DNA of 13,294 nt from CAYPCH01 sp964409165 (GTDB lineage Bacteria > Bacillota > Clostridia > Acetivibrionales > Acetivibrionaceae), in contig CAYPCH010000104.1 in NCBI GenBank assembly GCA_964409165.1, positions 1 through 13,294 of the forward strand, written 5' to 3'. This document shows positions 5,060 to 12,113 of this stretch, piece by piece; within the stretch, counting starts at the first letter, position 1, and each line of letters opens with the position of its first letter. The position numbers were made by a program, and so were the translations under genes. The notes under the pieces are model-generated. The model was not told the origin of the DNA. It made no database searches and saw only the letters and a program-made list of their open reading frames with translations.

Positions 5060-5845
5060 ATGCCAAGAAGAAGTCGTATTTTGAGTAAAAGCGGAATATA
5101 TCATGTAATGCTAAGGGGGAACGAAAGGAAAGAAATATTTAAAGATGTGAAAGATAGAATAAGGTTTATTGACACCTTGTATGAAAAGAAAAAACTTGGC
5201 GAATTTATTATTTATGCCTACTGCCTTATGAATAACCATGTCCATATTGTAATAAAACAGGGCAAAGATGAAATATCAAGGATAATGAAGAGGATAAACA
5301 CAAGTTATGCGACATATTATAACAAAAAGTATGAAAGGGTAGGGCACGTATTTCAGGACAGGTATAAAAGTGAAGCAATTGAGAGTGAAAGATATTTGCT
5401 GACAGTAATAAGGTATATACATAATAATCCTGTTAAGGCGGGTATATGTGCAGATGCTTCTCAATTTGCCTGGAGTAGCTATAATGAATATGTAAACAAA
5501 AGCTTGAACATTATGCCATTGGTTGAAATTGAGGAGGTTTTAGGAATTTACTCCAACTCGAAAGCAAATGCGATTAAGGAATTTATTGAATTTACAAAAA
5601 CAGTAGATAATACTGAGTATTTTGAAAATGAAGACCTGACAACGAAAGAGGCAAAAAAACAGAAGATAGATGAATACATAGGATCATTTTTAGAGCAAGA
5701 GAGCACGACGATAAATGAAATCAAAGATGATAAGGTGATGAGAGAGAAGTTAATTTGTTATCTAAAGGGGAAACCTGGGGCATCAGTCAGGATGATTTCA
5801 GAGGTCTTGGGAATGGATAGAAATATCGTACAGAGGGTGAAATGA
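5060..5845 (+). CDS. RAYT: REP-associated tyrosine transposase (Y1_Tnp family)
   Basis: A 261-residue protein of the IS200/IS605-like HUH nuclease superfamily, which cuts and joins single-stranded DNA through a phosphotyrosine link and acts on REP hairpins. The opening PRRSRI and YHVMLRGN are typical of the family. NNHVHIVI (58-65) is the metal-binding HUH site with H60 and H62. SYATYYNKKY (82-91) holds the candidate catalytic tyrosine, and GHVFQDRYKS (95-104) and IHNNPVKAG follow. The C-terminal part (about 230-261, KPGASVRMISEVLGMD) looks like a helix-turn-helix for DNA recognition. The length is usual for Firmicute members. The start is fixed by AGGAGG 6 bp upstream. The TGA stop overlaps the right REP by two bases. 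No disabling change is visible, so it may be active. Confidence 0.9.
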   Translation: MPRRSRILSKSGIYHVMLRGNERKEIFKDVKDRIRFIDTLYEKKKLGEFIIYAYCLMNNHVHIVIKQGKDEISRIMKRINTSYATYYNKKYERVGHVFQDRYKSEAIESERYLLTVIRYIHNNPVKAGICADASQFAWSSYNEYVNKSLNIMPLVEIEEVLGIYSNSKANAIKEFIEFTKTVDNTEYFENEDLTTKEAKKQKIDEYIGSFLEQESTTINEIKDDKVMREKLICYLKGKPGASVRMISEVLGMDRNIVQRVK

Positions 5846-5872
5846 GTCAAAAAGAACCGTCCCCTTTGACTC
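5844..5872 (-). repeat. REP-like repeat, right end of RAYT copy 2
   Basis: Right-type REP overlapping the transposase stop codon, followed by degenerate TTTGACTC copies up to about 5891. Confidence 0.85.
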
Positions 5873-5907
5873 GCTTTGACTCATTTGGCTCGTGAAGGGA
5901 AAAAGGT

Positions 5908-6996
5908 ATGAAGAGAGAAGAAGCTTTAGAGCATTTTAATGAAAATTATGTAAAGGTTAAAAGTCTTGAAAAGTTAAACAAGCTGGATAAGTACTATGAA
6001 GAAAATAAGGATACCCTTGCCGCAGATTTTGTTGAGTCCATTAGGCTGTTGTGCATTAAGATAAATGAAATGCAGGAAAAGGGCGAAAATGGGAAAATTG
6101 CCCATATCGTCTGTTCAATGCTGAGGACTAATGTTATATTTGGAGTATATAAAAGCATAATTGAATCCTTTGATAGGCTATGGTATTTTGGTAAAAAGGG
6201 TTGTGAGGTAGAATATGATGCCAGCTGGGCATTTGGGCTATTGGATGAGTTTGAGAAAGAGCTTATGGAGATAGGTAAACTATATATCGGAAAGATAATC
6301 AAGACCGATATTGAAAGGTTTAAGCTTAAAGAGGCAGTATTATACAATGAACGTATCATAAAGCTTGCACGTTATGCAATGCCCCAAGCAGCATTGACAG
6401 AGGAATTCAAATTGGTTTTGAAAGAAGATATTCTACAGGTAAGGGTAGGAGAATACAGAAACTTCAGCAAACTAGTTTATAAAGAAGCCCAAAGAACAAA
6501 GGATTCAAAAGAAATAAAGTTCTGGCTACAAGAAAAGCAAAAATTTAAGTATACATATGAGGTTTTGAGAGAACTTGACCTTTCGGACGGTGATTATGAA
6601 GGAATAGATATAAGCTATTCAGATTTTGGGAAAAGCAATATTTCTAAGAGCAATATAAAAAGCTGTAAGCTGACAGGTGCCAAATTTTGCGAATGTTTGT
6701 TGGAAGAAACAGATTTTTCTGAAGTTACGGCTGATGAAGCTGTGTTTGACAGTGCGGATTTAAGGAATGCAGTCTTTAGAGGGGCAAAAGCCGACAGAGC
6801 AAGTTTTAGAACTGCCAATCTTGAAGGGGCATGTTTTGAAGGAGCTGACTTGTCATATAGTGACATGAGGGGAGCAAATTTGATAAATGCAAATTTTGAT
6901 GGTGCAGTTTTAAATGGTACCATATTTCTTACAGATGATATAGCAGGACTCAATCTGAATGAAGAACATATGAAAGACATTGTAATAAAACAATAG
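5908..6996 (+). CDS. pentapeptide-repeat protein with helical N-terminal domain
   Basis: A 362-residue protein without signal peptide. Residues 1 to about 220 are alpha-helical, with no family I recognise. Residues about 223-342 are pentapeptide repeats of the A(D/N)Lxx type, such as FDSADLRNAVFRGAKADRASF and GADLSYSDMRGANLINANF, which fold into a right-handed square beta-helix. A short acidic tail follows. It opens a co-directional run of four genes that also contains a PAAR-like and a VgrG-like protein, with 23 bp to the next gene. Pentapeptide proteins are found near such spike genes in Firmicutes, where a structural, adaptor or effector role is possible; DNA-mimic functions known from other pentapeptide proteins are not indicated here. 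The start ATG has GAAGGG 7-8 bp upstream. Expression may partly depend on the RAYT element ending 35 bp upstream. Confidence 0.75.
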   Translation: MKREEALEHFNENYVKVKSLEKLNKLDKYYEENKDTLAADFVESIRLLCIKINEMQEKGENGKIAHIVCSMLRTNVIFGVYKSIIESFDRLWYFGKKGCEVEYDASWAFGLLDEFEKELMEIGKLYIGKIIKTDIERFKLKEAVLYNERIIKLARYAMPQAALTEEFKLVLKEDILQVRVGEYRNFSKLVYKEAQRTKDSKEIKFWLQEKQKFKYTYEVLRELDLSDGDYEGIDISYSDFGKSNISKSNIKSCKLTGAKFCECLLEETDFSEVTADEAVFDSADLRNAVFRGAKADRASFRTANLEGACFEGADLSYSDMRGANLINANFDGAVLNGTIFLTDDIAGLNLNEEHMKDIVIKQ

Positions 6997-7019
6997 CAGT
7001 CTGAAGAGAGGTAGGAAGT

Positions 7020-7547
7020 ATGGATTTTTTTATTCTTTCGCAGGATGATAGAATATCGGGTTATGCGGAACCTGTCGGTGTATCCGGGGTTATTGACGTT
7101 AGCGCGGTAAAAAGAAATGATATAGAATCTTTTGATGATACGCCTGTACAGGTTTACATTAAGGAAAAAGTTGAAAATGAATACTTGGATTTTATTGACA
7201 AGCCTGTTCATCTGATATCTGAAAAAATGAAACAGATATTTGAAATGCGTCAAAAGGACATTTTTTTTAAACCTGTAGTATTAGCTGATATGAAGCGTAT
7301 GAAGCAGGATTTATACTGGCTTGCAATGCCGACTAAGGTGGAATGCCTTTCGGATATGAGTGAATTTAATAAAGATGGATCTTTGCGTAAACTTGTGATT
7401 AACCAAATGAAAGCAAGCGATTACAGAGTATTTAAAATAGAAGGTGTTTTAGAGAATTATTTAATTGTTAATACAGATATTGCAGAAAGTATTTTAAGAA
7501 ATGAATTGTTTGGCTTTATATTAAAAAAAATAGAAAAAGAAATTTAG
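7020..7547 (+). CDS. Imm11/DUF1629-like protein
   Basis: A 175-residue soluble protein. The C-terminal two thirds (HLISEKMKQIFEMR at 64-77, FFKPVVLADMK, LYWLAMP at 98-104, VFKIEGV...LIVNTDIAESILR at 137-160) follow the pattern of DUF1629/Imm11-type proteins, which are common beside polymorphic toxins. I make this match from memory. It has a strong ribosome binding site (GAGAGGTAGGAAG) and lies 23 bp behind the pentapeptide gene, so the two probably form one operon. If it is an immunity protein, the pentapeptide protein or a missing neighbour would be its partner. It may instead be an accessory protein of the spike complex, since such genes often sit between pentapeptide and DUF4280 genes. Confidence 0.55.
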   Translation: MDFFILSQDDRISGYAEPVGVSGVIDVSAVKRNDIESFDDTPVQVYIKEKVENEYLDFIDKPVHLISEKMKQIFEMRQKDIFFKPVVLADMKRMKQDLYWLAMPTKVECLSDMSEFNKDGSLRKLVINQMKASDYRVFKIEGVLENYLIVNTDIAESILRNELFGFILKKIEKEI

Positions 7548-7621
7548 AATTGTAGACATATTTAATGTTTGTTATGGTAAAATATACATGTATCAAATAT
7601 GTTTTATGTACTACTATATTG

Positions 7622-7648
7622 AATGCGATAAAGATTTTACATCGTATT
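7622..7648 (+). terminator. weak hairpin related to the 9840 terminator
   Basis: AATGCGAT pairs with ATCGTATT (one G-T pair) around an 11-base loop, AAAGATTTTAC. This is nearly the same loop as in the terminator at 9840-9879 (AAAAGTTTTAC). There is no T-run after it, so it is probably a decayed terminator copy for the 7020-7547 gene. Confidence 0.35.
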
Positions 7649-7770
7649 TCGATTTCACTAGGAAAGGTTGAAATATAACTTTTACTACAATTTTCACGTA
7701 ACGCTTATTTGAAGCCAAATAGCGACTTGAAAAAAGTAGAATTAAATTTTATTCATTACTTGATGTAATA

Positions 7771-7811
7771 TCACGAAAATTAATTTTTTCAATGTAGAAT
7801 CATTTTCGTGA
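7771..7811 (+). promoter_or_regulatory. inverted repeat upstream of the PAAR-like gene
   Basis: TCACGAAAAT (7771-7780) and ATTTTCGTGA (7802-7811) form a perfect 10-bp inverted repeat with a 21-base AT-rich spacer, about 30 bp before the ribosome binding site. It could be an operator or an mRNA stem controlling the PAAR/VgrG pair. It lacks the T-run of a terminator on the plus strand. Confidence 0.4.
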
Positions 7812-7852
7812 TTAATATAATTACAAATTTAATATATGTAGGGGGGATTAGC

Positions 7853-8230
7853 ATGAGTAGCTATGTTGTTGAAGGTGCAACACTCAAATGCAGTTTTGGA
7901 GATAAGGAAAGCAAACTAAAAATACCTGCAACTCGTAAATTTTACATAAACGGGAAGGCTCAGGCAAATATAATGGATTTCAAACCCAAGATTAACATAA
8001 CATCCTTCGGTGATTGCAGTAGCCTTGCAAATCCAGCTGTTGCCAGTGCAACAGCTGCAAATAATGGACGACTTCAGAAGATGCGTTGTATTGCTCCTGC
8101 TATTGCAATGCAATGGATGAATGGCAAAACGGATGTGTTGATAGAAAACTTTCCTGCTTTGCTAAATACATGTAATGCCTTGTGTATGTTTGCTGGAAGG
8201 ATAACTATAACTGATGATGGGCAAAAGTAA
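7853..8230 (+). CDS. DUF4280 PAAR-like spike-tip protein
   Basis: A 125-residue protein fitting the DUF4280 family across its full length: VEGATLKCSFG (6-16), INITSFGDCSSLANPAVASATAAN (48-70), C79 near the APAIAMQW segment, vLIENFPALLN (96-105) and LCMFAGRITIT (110-120). Five cysteines (13, 55, 79, 107, 111) may bind metal. DUF4280 proteins are regarded as PAAR-like caps that sharpen the spike of contractile injection systems and connect effectors to it. The ATG at 7853 is chosen for its GGGGGG ribosome binding site; the GTG at 7808 has none. The VgrG-like gene follows after 36 bp with the same kind of ribosome binding site, so the two are surely co-expressed. Family call strong, role from family knowledge. 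Confidence 0.85.
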   Translation: MSSYVVEGATLKCSFGDKESKLKIPATRKFYINGKAQANIMDFKPKINITSFGDCSSLANPAVASATAANNGRLQKMRCIAPAIAMQWMNGKTDVLIENFPALLNTCNALCMFAGRITITDDGQK

Positions 8231-8266
8231 AAGACATAGAATTATAATGGGCTAGGGGGGATAATT

Positions 8267-9712
8267 GTGTCAAATGATCCGTTGGTTATAATATCAAGCA
8301 ATATCGAACTGGTGTCGCCGTACGACATTAAGGATTTAGTTGAACTAAGAATAGAAAAAAAAATAAATGACCATGTGAGATTGTATTTTAAGGGCATAAT
8401 ACCCGAAGAAAAAAAAGACAGTTATGTAGAGAAAGCGACCACAAAAGATTTAATTGAGGTAAACCAAATTGACGATAATTCCTCTTCAACTAATTTATTT
8501 AAAGGGATTGTTACCAATATAGAAATAAAGTCTGTAAGAGGTATACTCTATATGGAAATTGAGGGTGCGTCCTCTACTTATGATATGGACATAAAGCGTA
8601 TAAGCCGATCATTTCAGAATAAAGACATGGAATATGTAGAACTTGTAAAGGAAGTGCTCAAAGATTATTCTGGTTCAAATTTTATAGATACAGCAGCAAA
8701 GAGCAGTAAAACTAAAAAGTTTATTATAGAGTATAATGAGACTGATTGGGAATTTTTAATCAGAATGGCTTCACATTTTAATACAGGACTGGTTGCCGAT
8801 TGCACTTCAAAACAACCGAAGTTCTGGTTCGGAATACCCGAAGGCAGTTCAAAAGGAAGTATGGAAGAATTCAATTATAGTGTCAGTAAAAAAATTGGAG
8901 ACTTCAGGTTCTCTTCAGAAAACAGTGTCAAGGGAATTGATATAAATGACTTTACATACTATGAAATAGAGACAGATTTGCTTTTAAATATAGGAGATAA
9001 GATAAAATTCAATAATGTCAATTTTATTGTGAGTGAATGTATTTATAATATTAAAAGCGGTATTTTAAGCCATTGTTACAAGGTATCACCAAAGAAGGGC
9101 CTTAGCAGAGACCAGATTTTAAATAAAAAAGTATTCAGGGCTTCTGTAGAAGGAAAGGTTATAGAGGTAGAAGAAGACAATTTAAGAATTCATCTTGAAA
9201 TAGATAAGCAACAAAAAAAGGACGAGGCTTTTTGGTTTACATATACAACTTTTTATACTGCGGAAGGAAACACTGGCTGGTACTGTATGCCTGAACTTGA
9301 TGACAACGTAAAGCTTTATTTTCCTACAGAAAGGGAAGAAGAAGCGGTGGTGATGAATTCCATAAGAAGAAGCAAAAAAGACGAAGATAAGATAAATAAG
9401 CCTGATGAAAAGTACTTCAGAACAAAGCATAAAAAAGAGCAAATGTTCAGTGAAAAGGAATTTAGCATATCAGCGAAAGATAAAGAAGTGTTTATATTGC
9501 TTAATGAAGACAATGGGGTTGAAGTACACAGTGATAACAAAATAATAATAAAAGCGCATAACGATAATGATAGCGAGAGCGATATAGTTATTGATGCTGA
9601 TAAAATAGAAATTATAGCCTCAGACGGGGTTAACATGAAGTGCAATTCAAGTGAAATTAAGATGAATGGGGATACGCATATTAGCGGTTCTAGTGTTAAG
9701 ATGGCAAAATAA
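8267..9712 (+). CDS. VgrG-like spike/baseplate hub protein (phage late control D type)
   Basis: 481 residues from a GTG start with AGGGGGG 7-8 bp upstream. Residues about 1-285 correspond to the gp27-like base, including the typical YNETDWEFLIRMASHFNTG (156-174). Residues about 291-368 form a gp5-type OB fold (VEGKVIEVEEDNLRIHL, then GWYCMPELDDNVKLYFP). Residues about 395-481 are the triple-stranded beta-helix needle, with short repeating strands (KIIIKA, DIVIDADKIEIIAS, SSEIKMNG). Such trimers form the puncturing spike of type VI secretion systems, phage tails and extracellular injection particles, tipped by a PAAR protein, here the preceding gene. No C-terminal effector domain is attached. 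Sheath, tube and ATPase genes are not in the window. The TAA stop is followed by a further open frame (next entry). Confidence 0.85.
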   Translation: MSNDPLVIISSNIELVSPYDIKDLVELRIEKKINDHVRLYFKGIIPEEKKDSYVEKATTKDLIEVNQIDDNSSSTNLFKGIVTNIEIKSVRGILYMEIEGASSTYDMDIKRISRSFQNKDMEYVELVKEVLKDYSGSNFIDTAAKSSKTKKFIIEYNETDWEFLIRMASHFNTGLVADCTSKQPKFWFGIPEGSSKGSMEEFNYSVSKKIGDFRFSSENSVKGIDINDFTYYEIETDLLLNIGDKIKFNNVNFIVSECIYNIKSGILSHCYKVSPKKGLSRDQILNKKVFRASVEGKVIEVEEDNLRIHLEIDKQQKKDEAFWFTYTTFYTAEGNTGWYCMPELDDNVKLYFPTEREEEAVVMNSIRRSKKDEDKINKPDEKYFRTKHKKEQMFSEKEFSISAKDKEVFILLNEDNGVEVHSDNKIIIKAHNDNDSESDIVIDADKIEIIASDGVNMKCNSSEIKMNGDTHISGSSVKMAK

Positions 9713-9841
9713 CTAAGCAGTTATTGTAAGAGTTGTCGGAAATGTAATGGGAAACTTTTTATAGGGAAGTTTACAGATAAAATAGATTGGAGTGATCCAA
9801 AGAGAATGCTGACGAAACAATTAATTCCAGACTTATATTGA
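9713..9841 (+). pseudogene. 42-codon gene remnant in frame after the VgrG stop
   Basis: From 9713 the VgrG frame stays open for 42 codons and ends at TGA 9839-9841. The peptide contains YCKSCRKCNGKLF (three spaced Cys), then KFTDKIDWSDPKRMLT and LIPDLY. It has no start codon or ribosome binding site of its own. It looks like the last part of a protein-coding sequence whose 5' end is gone, directly followed by a terminator. I do not recognise the family. The open frame could be chance over this length, so the call is tentative. Confidence 0.35.
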
Positions 9842-9879
9842 AGTGCGATAAAAGTTTTACATCGCACTTCAATTTTTTT
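9840..9879 (+). terminator. Rho-independent terminator of the PAAR/VgrG operon
   Basis: GAAGTGCGAT (9840-9849) pairs perfectly with ATCGCACTTC (9861-9870), and AATTTTTTT follows. It is oriented for plus-strand transcription. On the minus strand there is no T-run. Confidence 0.85.
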
Positions 9880-9889
9880 AAAGTATAGG

Positions 9890-10007
9890 CAAGGGGATTC
9901 CCCTTGCTCGGTTTAAGGAGGGTGCTCAGGATGCAAAGCATCCGTCAAAGGGAACCATAGGGTTCCCTAGCGAACAAGAAAAGTAATGAGCAAAGCGAAT
10001 TTTCTTG
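9890..10007. repeat. cluster of four perfect palindromes
   Basis: Four hairpins follow one another: CAAGGGG/CCCCTTG (9890-9906, 3-base loop), GGATGC/GCATCC (9929-9943, 3-base loop), AGGGAACC/GGTTCCCT (9949-9968, 4-base loop) and CAAGAAAA/TTTTCTTG (9975-10007, 17-base loop). No ORF is convincing here. It may be a dispersed palindromic repeat family, a structured RNA, or a minus-strand termination region for the gene ending at 10058. Confidence 0.6.
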
Positions 10008-10030
10008 GGAAAGGTTTTTATATGGCAGAT

Positions 10031-10060
10031 GAGTCAAAAAGAACCGTCCCCATTGACTCA
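10031..10060 (-). repeat. REP-like repeat, right type, solitary
   Basis: Ninth REP, with no RAYT sequence beside it. Its last three bases form the TGA stop of the minus-strand leucine-rich-repeat gene. Confidence 0.85.
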
Positions 10061-12073
10061 CTTTGTTAATATTATTTCCTGTTTTTGTTGGTTCCATTCT
10101 ATTTCCATGCCAAGATTTTCTGCTACAAATCTTATCGGTAGCATAGTTCTGCCGTTCTGGATAAATGGAGCAGCATCGATTTTTACCAGAGAACTGTTTA
10201 CAAGAGCTTGGTCTTCATCAATCCATAATCTAATGGTATTGCTATCTGATTTTATGGTGATCATTCTTGCATTACTGTCCCATTCAACGGATGCGCCAAC
10301 GGTTTCTGATACAGATCTTACAGGAAGATACGTTCTATTATCTTTAATAAAAGGAGCCGAATCAAGCAACATTTTTTGACCGTTAACGAAGTAAAAAGGC
10401 TGATCAATGTAAAAACTTTGAACAATTTGTGAGCCGTAAATCGTGTCAGTTTCAAAATCTTTGTCCGTCAGCTTAAAAGCAATATCTTTAATGGGAGAGA
10501 AAGTGCTTATTTTGTTTCCTTCAAGATAAAGAGCATTCAGCCCGGAAAGGTTGCTCAGGTGGCTACTTAGCTGAGAGATGCTGTTTTCCGACAAGTCAAG
10601 TACTTTTAGGCTATTAAGTTTACCAAATGCAGATGTGTCTGTAATTTTATTTTTGGAAAGATAAAGTGCTTTAAGATTGTATAGATTGCTAAGAGGTTCG
10701 ATTGTTTGTATATTGTTTTGTGATAAATCAAGCAGCTCAAGACTTGTGTTGTTTTGGATTTCAGATACATTTGAAATATTATTTATATTAAGATATAGTT
10801 TTTTCAAATTAGCAAGGTTTTCAAGACCATTTACTTGTGTTATTTTGTTTTTGCCTAGGTCAAGAGTTTCAAGGTTGGCTAGATTAAAAACATTAACGTC
10901 ATCTGAAAAATTGTTTTTCAGCATGGAAAGTTGCTTTAATTCAACGCATTTTTCAAGGGGTGAAAAATCTGATACATTGTTATTGTCCAAATCAAGATAT
11001 TCAAGGTTCTTCAAAGAACTCAGAGCATCTATGCTTTTTACTGAATTATATGACAGTGATAATTTCTTAAGATCTGTAAGACTTTCCAAGGGGGCAATAT
11101 TTTCAATACTGTTGCCGGAAAGATTCAATTCCGTAAGGTTGACCAGGTATTGTATGCCTTGCAGACTAGATATATTATTTTCGTTTGCCTTAAGATCTGT
11201 TAAGGCTGATAAATCATCTAAAGATAATGCACCTGAATCTTTGCCTACAGACTTTCTTACAGCGTTTTCTAAGTTTTTATCATGGAACTTAGGCACAAGG
11301 CTGAAGTCTCTTTCTTTAAGTTTGTTGTATACTGCTGAAATTGGCGAATCATCCTGTATATTGTTCCCTTTTATAAAAAGAGAGGATAATTTGCTAAGCT
11401 TTCTCAAAGGAGTCACGTCAGTTATTAAATTATTTGAAATATCGAGGTAGGTCAGATTTTCAAAGTATTGCATACCATCAAGGTCAGATATTGCTTTCCC
11501 CGGAACAATTAGCATTTCAATAGAATCAACATCACTTTTGAAGATATCCCCTTCATATACCTTTAATTGTTCACGTACAGCAGATTCAAGGTTATTATCT
11601 TTAAAATAAACCGGTACGTAGGAGTTTACCGATATTTCTCTTGTATCCGGATTCCATGTGGCAACTCCTCCAAACTGTTGAATCAAAAACACAAGGGGAA
11701 CAAGAGTTATCTCCTGCTTTGTTTCTGTATTAATTGCAATAAGTAAGGGCCATATATCAAGCTCTCTAGTTATCCCGTTTACATTGACATACTTAGAGTT
11801 TGTCTCAAGCCGAACCTCTCTGTTGATGCCATATTTTGTTATAACGTAAGAGTTGGTTGAGTCGCTTATGGACAAGTCGATATTAGCACCTAAAGCATTA
11901 CAAAAAGGAACCAGTGGAACGTATGTGGTTCCTTTTATTATGTATGCACCAGGTTCGATTTCCAGCTTATTACCGTCAACTATTACTAAAATCTGAGTAT
12001 TTGCTGAAGCTGATATATGACTATATGAAGATATTACTACTACTAATAATAAGGCAACTGCTATCTTTTTCAA
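10058..12073 (-). CDS. secreted leucine-rich-repeat protein with copper-amine-oxidase-N-like domains
   Basis: 671 residues from a TTG start. The TTG at 12073 is preferred because GGAGGT lies 7 bp upstream and it opens an ideal signal peptide, KKIAVALLLVVVISS to ASA/N (cleavage near residue 24). The in-frame ATGs at 12088 and 12130 lack properly spaced sites. Residues about 25-155 form one copper-amine-oxidase-N-like domain (GTTYVPLVPFCNALGA; TWNPDTREISV). Residues about 155-520 hold SDS22-like leucine-rich repeats in two blocks, each introduced by a FKDxNLExAVR-type segment. Residues about 540-671 form a second such domain (RTYLPVRSVSETVGASVEW; RTMLPIRFVAENLGMEIEW). No LPXTG, S-layer or membrane anchor is seen. 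It is likely a cell-surface or secreted binding protein. Its stop lies within a REP. It is co-transcribed with the gene upstream. Confidence 0.85.
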   Translation of the reverse strand: MKKIAVALLLVVVISSYSHISASANTQILVIVDGNKLEIEPGAYIIKGTTYVPLVPFCNALGANIDLSISDSTNSYVITKYGINREVRLETNSKYVNVNGITRELDIWPLLIAINTETKQEITLVPLVFLIQQFGGVATWNPDTREISVNSYVPVYFKDNNLESAVREQLKVYEGDIFKSDVDSIEMLIVPGKAISDLDGMQYFENLTYLDISNNLITDVTPLRKLSKLSSLFIKGNNIQDDSPISAVYNKLKERDFSLVPKFHDKNLENAVRKSVGKDSGALSLDDLSALTDLKANENNISSLQGIQYLVNLTELNLSGNSIENIAPLESLTDLKKLSLSYNSVKSIDALSSLKNLEYLDLDNNNVSDFSPLEKCVELKQLSMLKNNFSDDVNVFNLANLETLDLGKNKITQVNGLENLANLKKLYLNINNISNVSEIQNNTSLELLDLSQNNIQTIEPLSNLYNLKALYLSKNKITDTSAFGKLNSLKVLDLSENSISQLSSHLSNLSGLNALYLEGNKISTFSPIKDIAFKLTDKDFETDTIYGSQIVQSFYIDQPFYFVNGQKMLLDSAPFIKDNRTYLPVRSVSETVGASVEWDSNARMITIKSDSNTIRLWIDEDQALVNSSLVKIDAAPFIQNGRTMLPIRFVAENLGMEIEWNQQKQEIILTK

Positions 12074-12113
12074 ATTCGAAACCTCCATACTCCCTAGGTG
12101 CGATTTCATTGTC

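Larger units (their letters stand above)
4980..5872 (+). mobile_element. intact RAYT/REP element, copy 2
   Basis: The 893-bp element has a left-type REP at 4980-5009, an internal promoter, an intact transposase gene and an inverted right-type REP at 5844-5872 that overlaps the transposase stop. It is nearly identical to 1707-2603. Behind the right end (5874-5891), TTTGACTC and a decayed TTGGCTC repeat the REP tip, suggesting slippage or repeated end use. It is the only copy here able to supply active transposase. Confidence 0.85.
7548..7852. other. intergenic region before the PAAR-like gene
   Basis: 305 bp with no credible gene. It holds the weak hairpin at 7622-7648 and the longer inverted repeat at 7771-7811. 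I find no convincing -35/-10 pair at standard spacing. TAGAAT at 7795-7800 is the best -10 but has no matching -35. Confidence 0.6.

Noticed and set aside
1..5872. Regularly recurring 30-bp repeats suggesting a CRISPR array
   Set aside because: Spacing ranges from about 50 bp to over 2 kb, the orientation alternates, and spacers are genes or transposon parts. These are REP repeats of a RAYT system.
6615..7253. 212-codon open frame on the minus strand
   Set aside because: Antisense to the pentapeptide-repeat gene and its neighbour. Its Ser/Ala/Phe-rich repeats are the complement of the pentapeptide coding pattern.
9710..9841. Stop-codon readthrough extending the VgrG protein
   Set aside because: The stop is TAA with no recoding signal nearby. 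A gene remnant or chance open frame is simpler.
10677..11450. 257-codon open frame on the plus strand
   Set aside because: It lies wholly antisense to the leucine-rich-repeat gene, has a Ser/Leu/Arg/Phe-rich composition typical of a shadow frame, and has no ribosome binding site.
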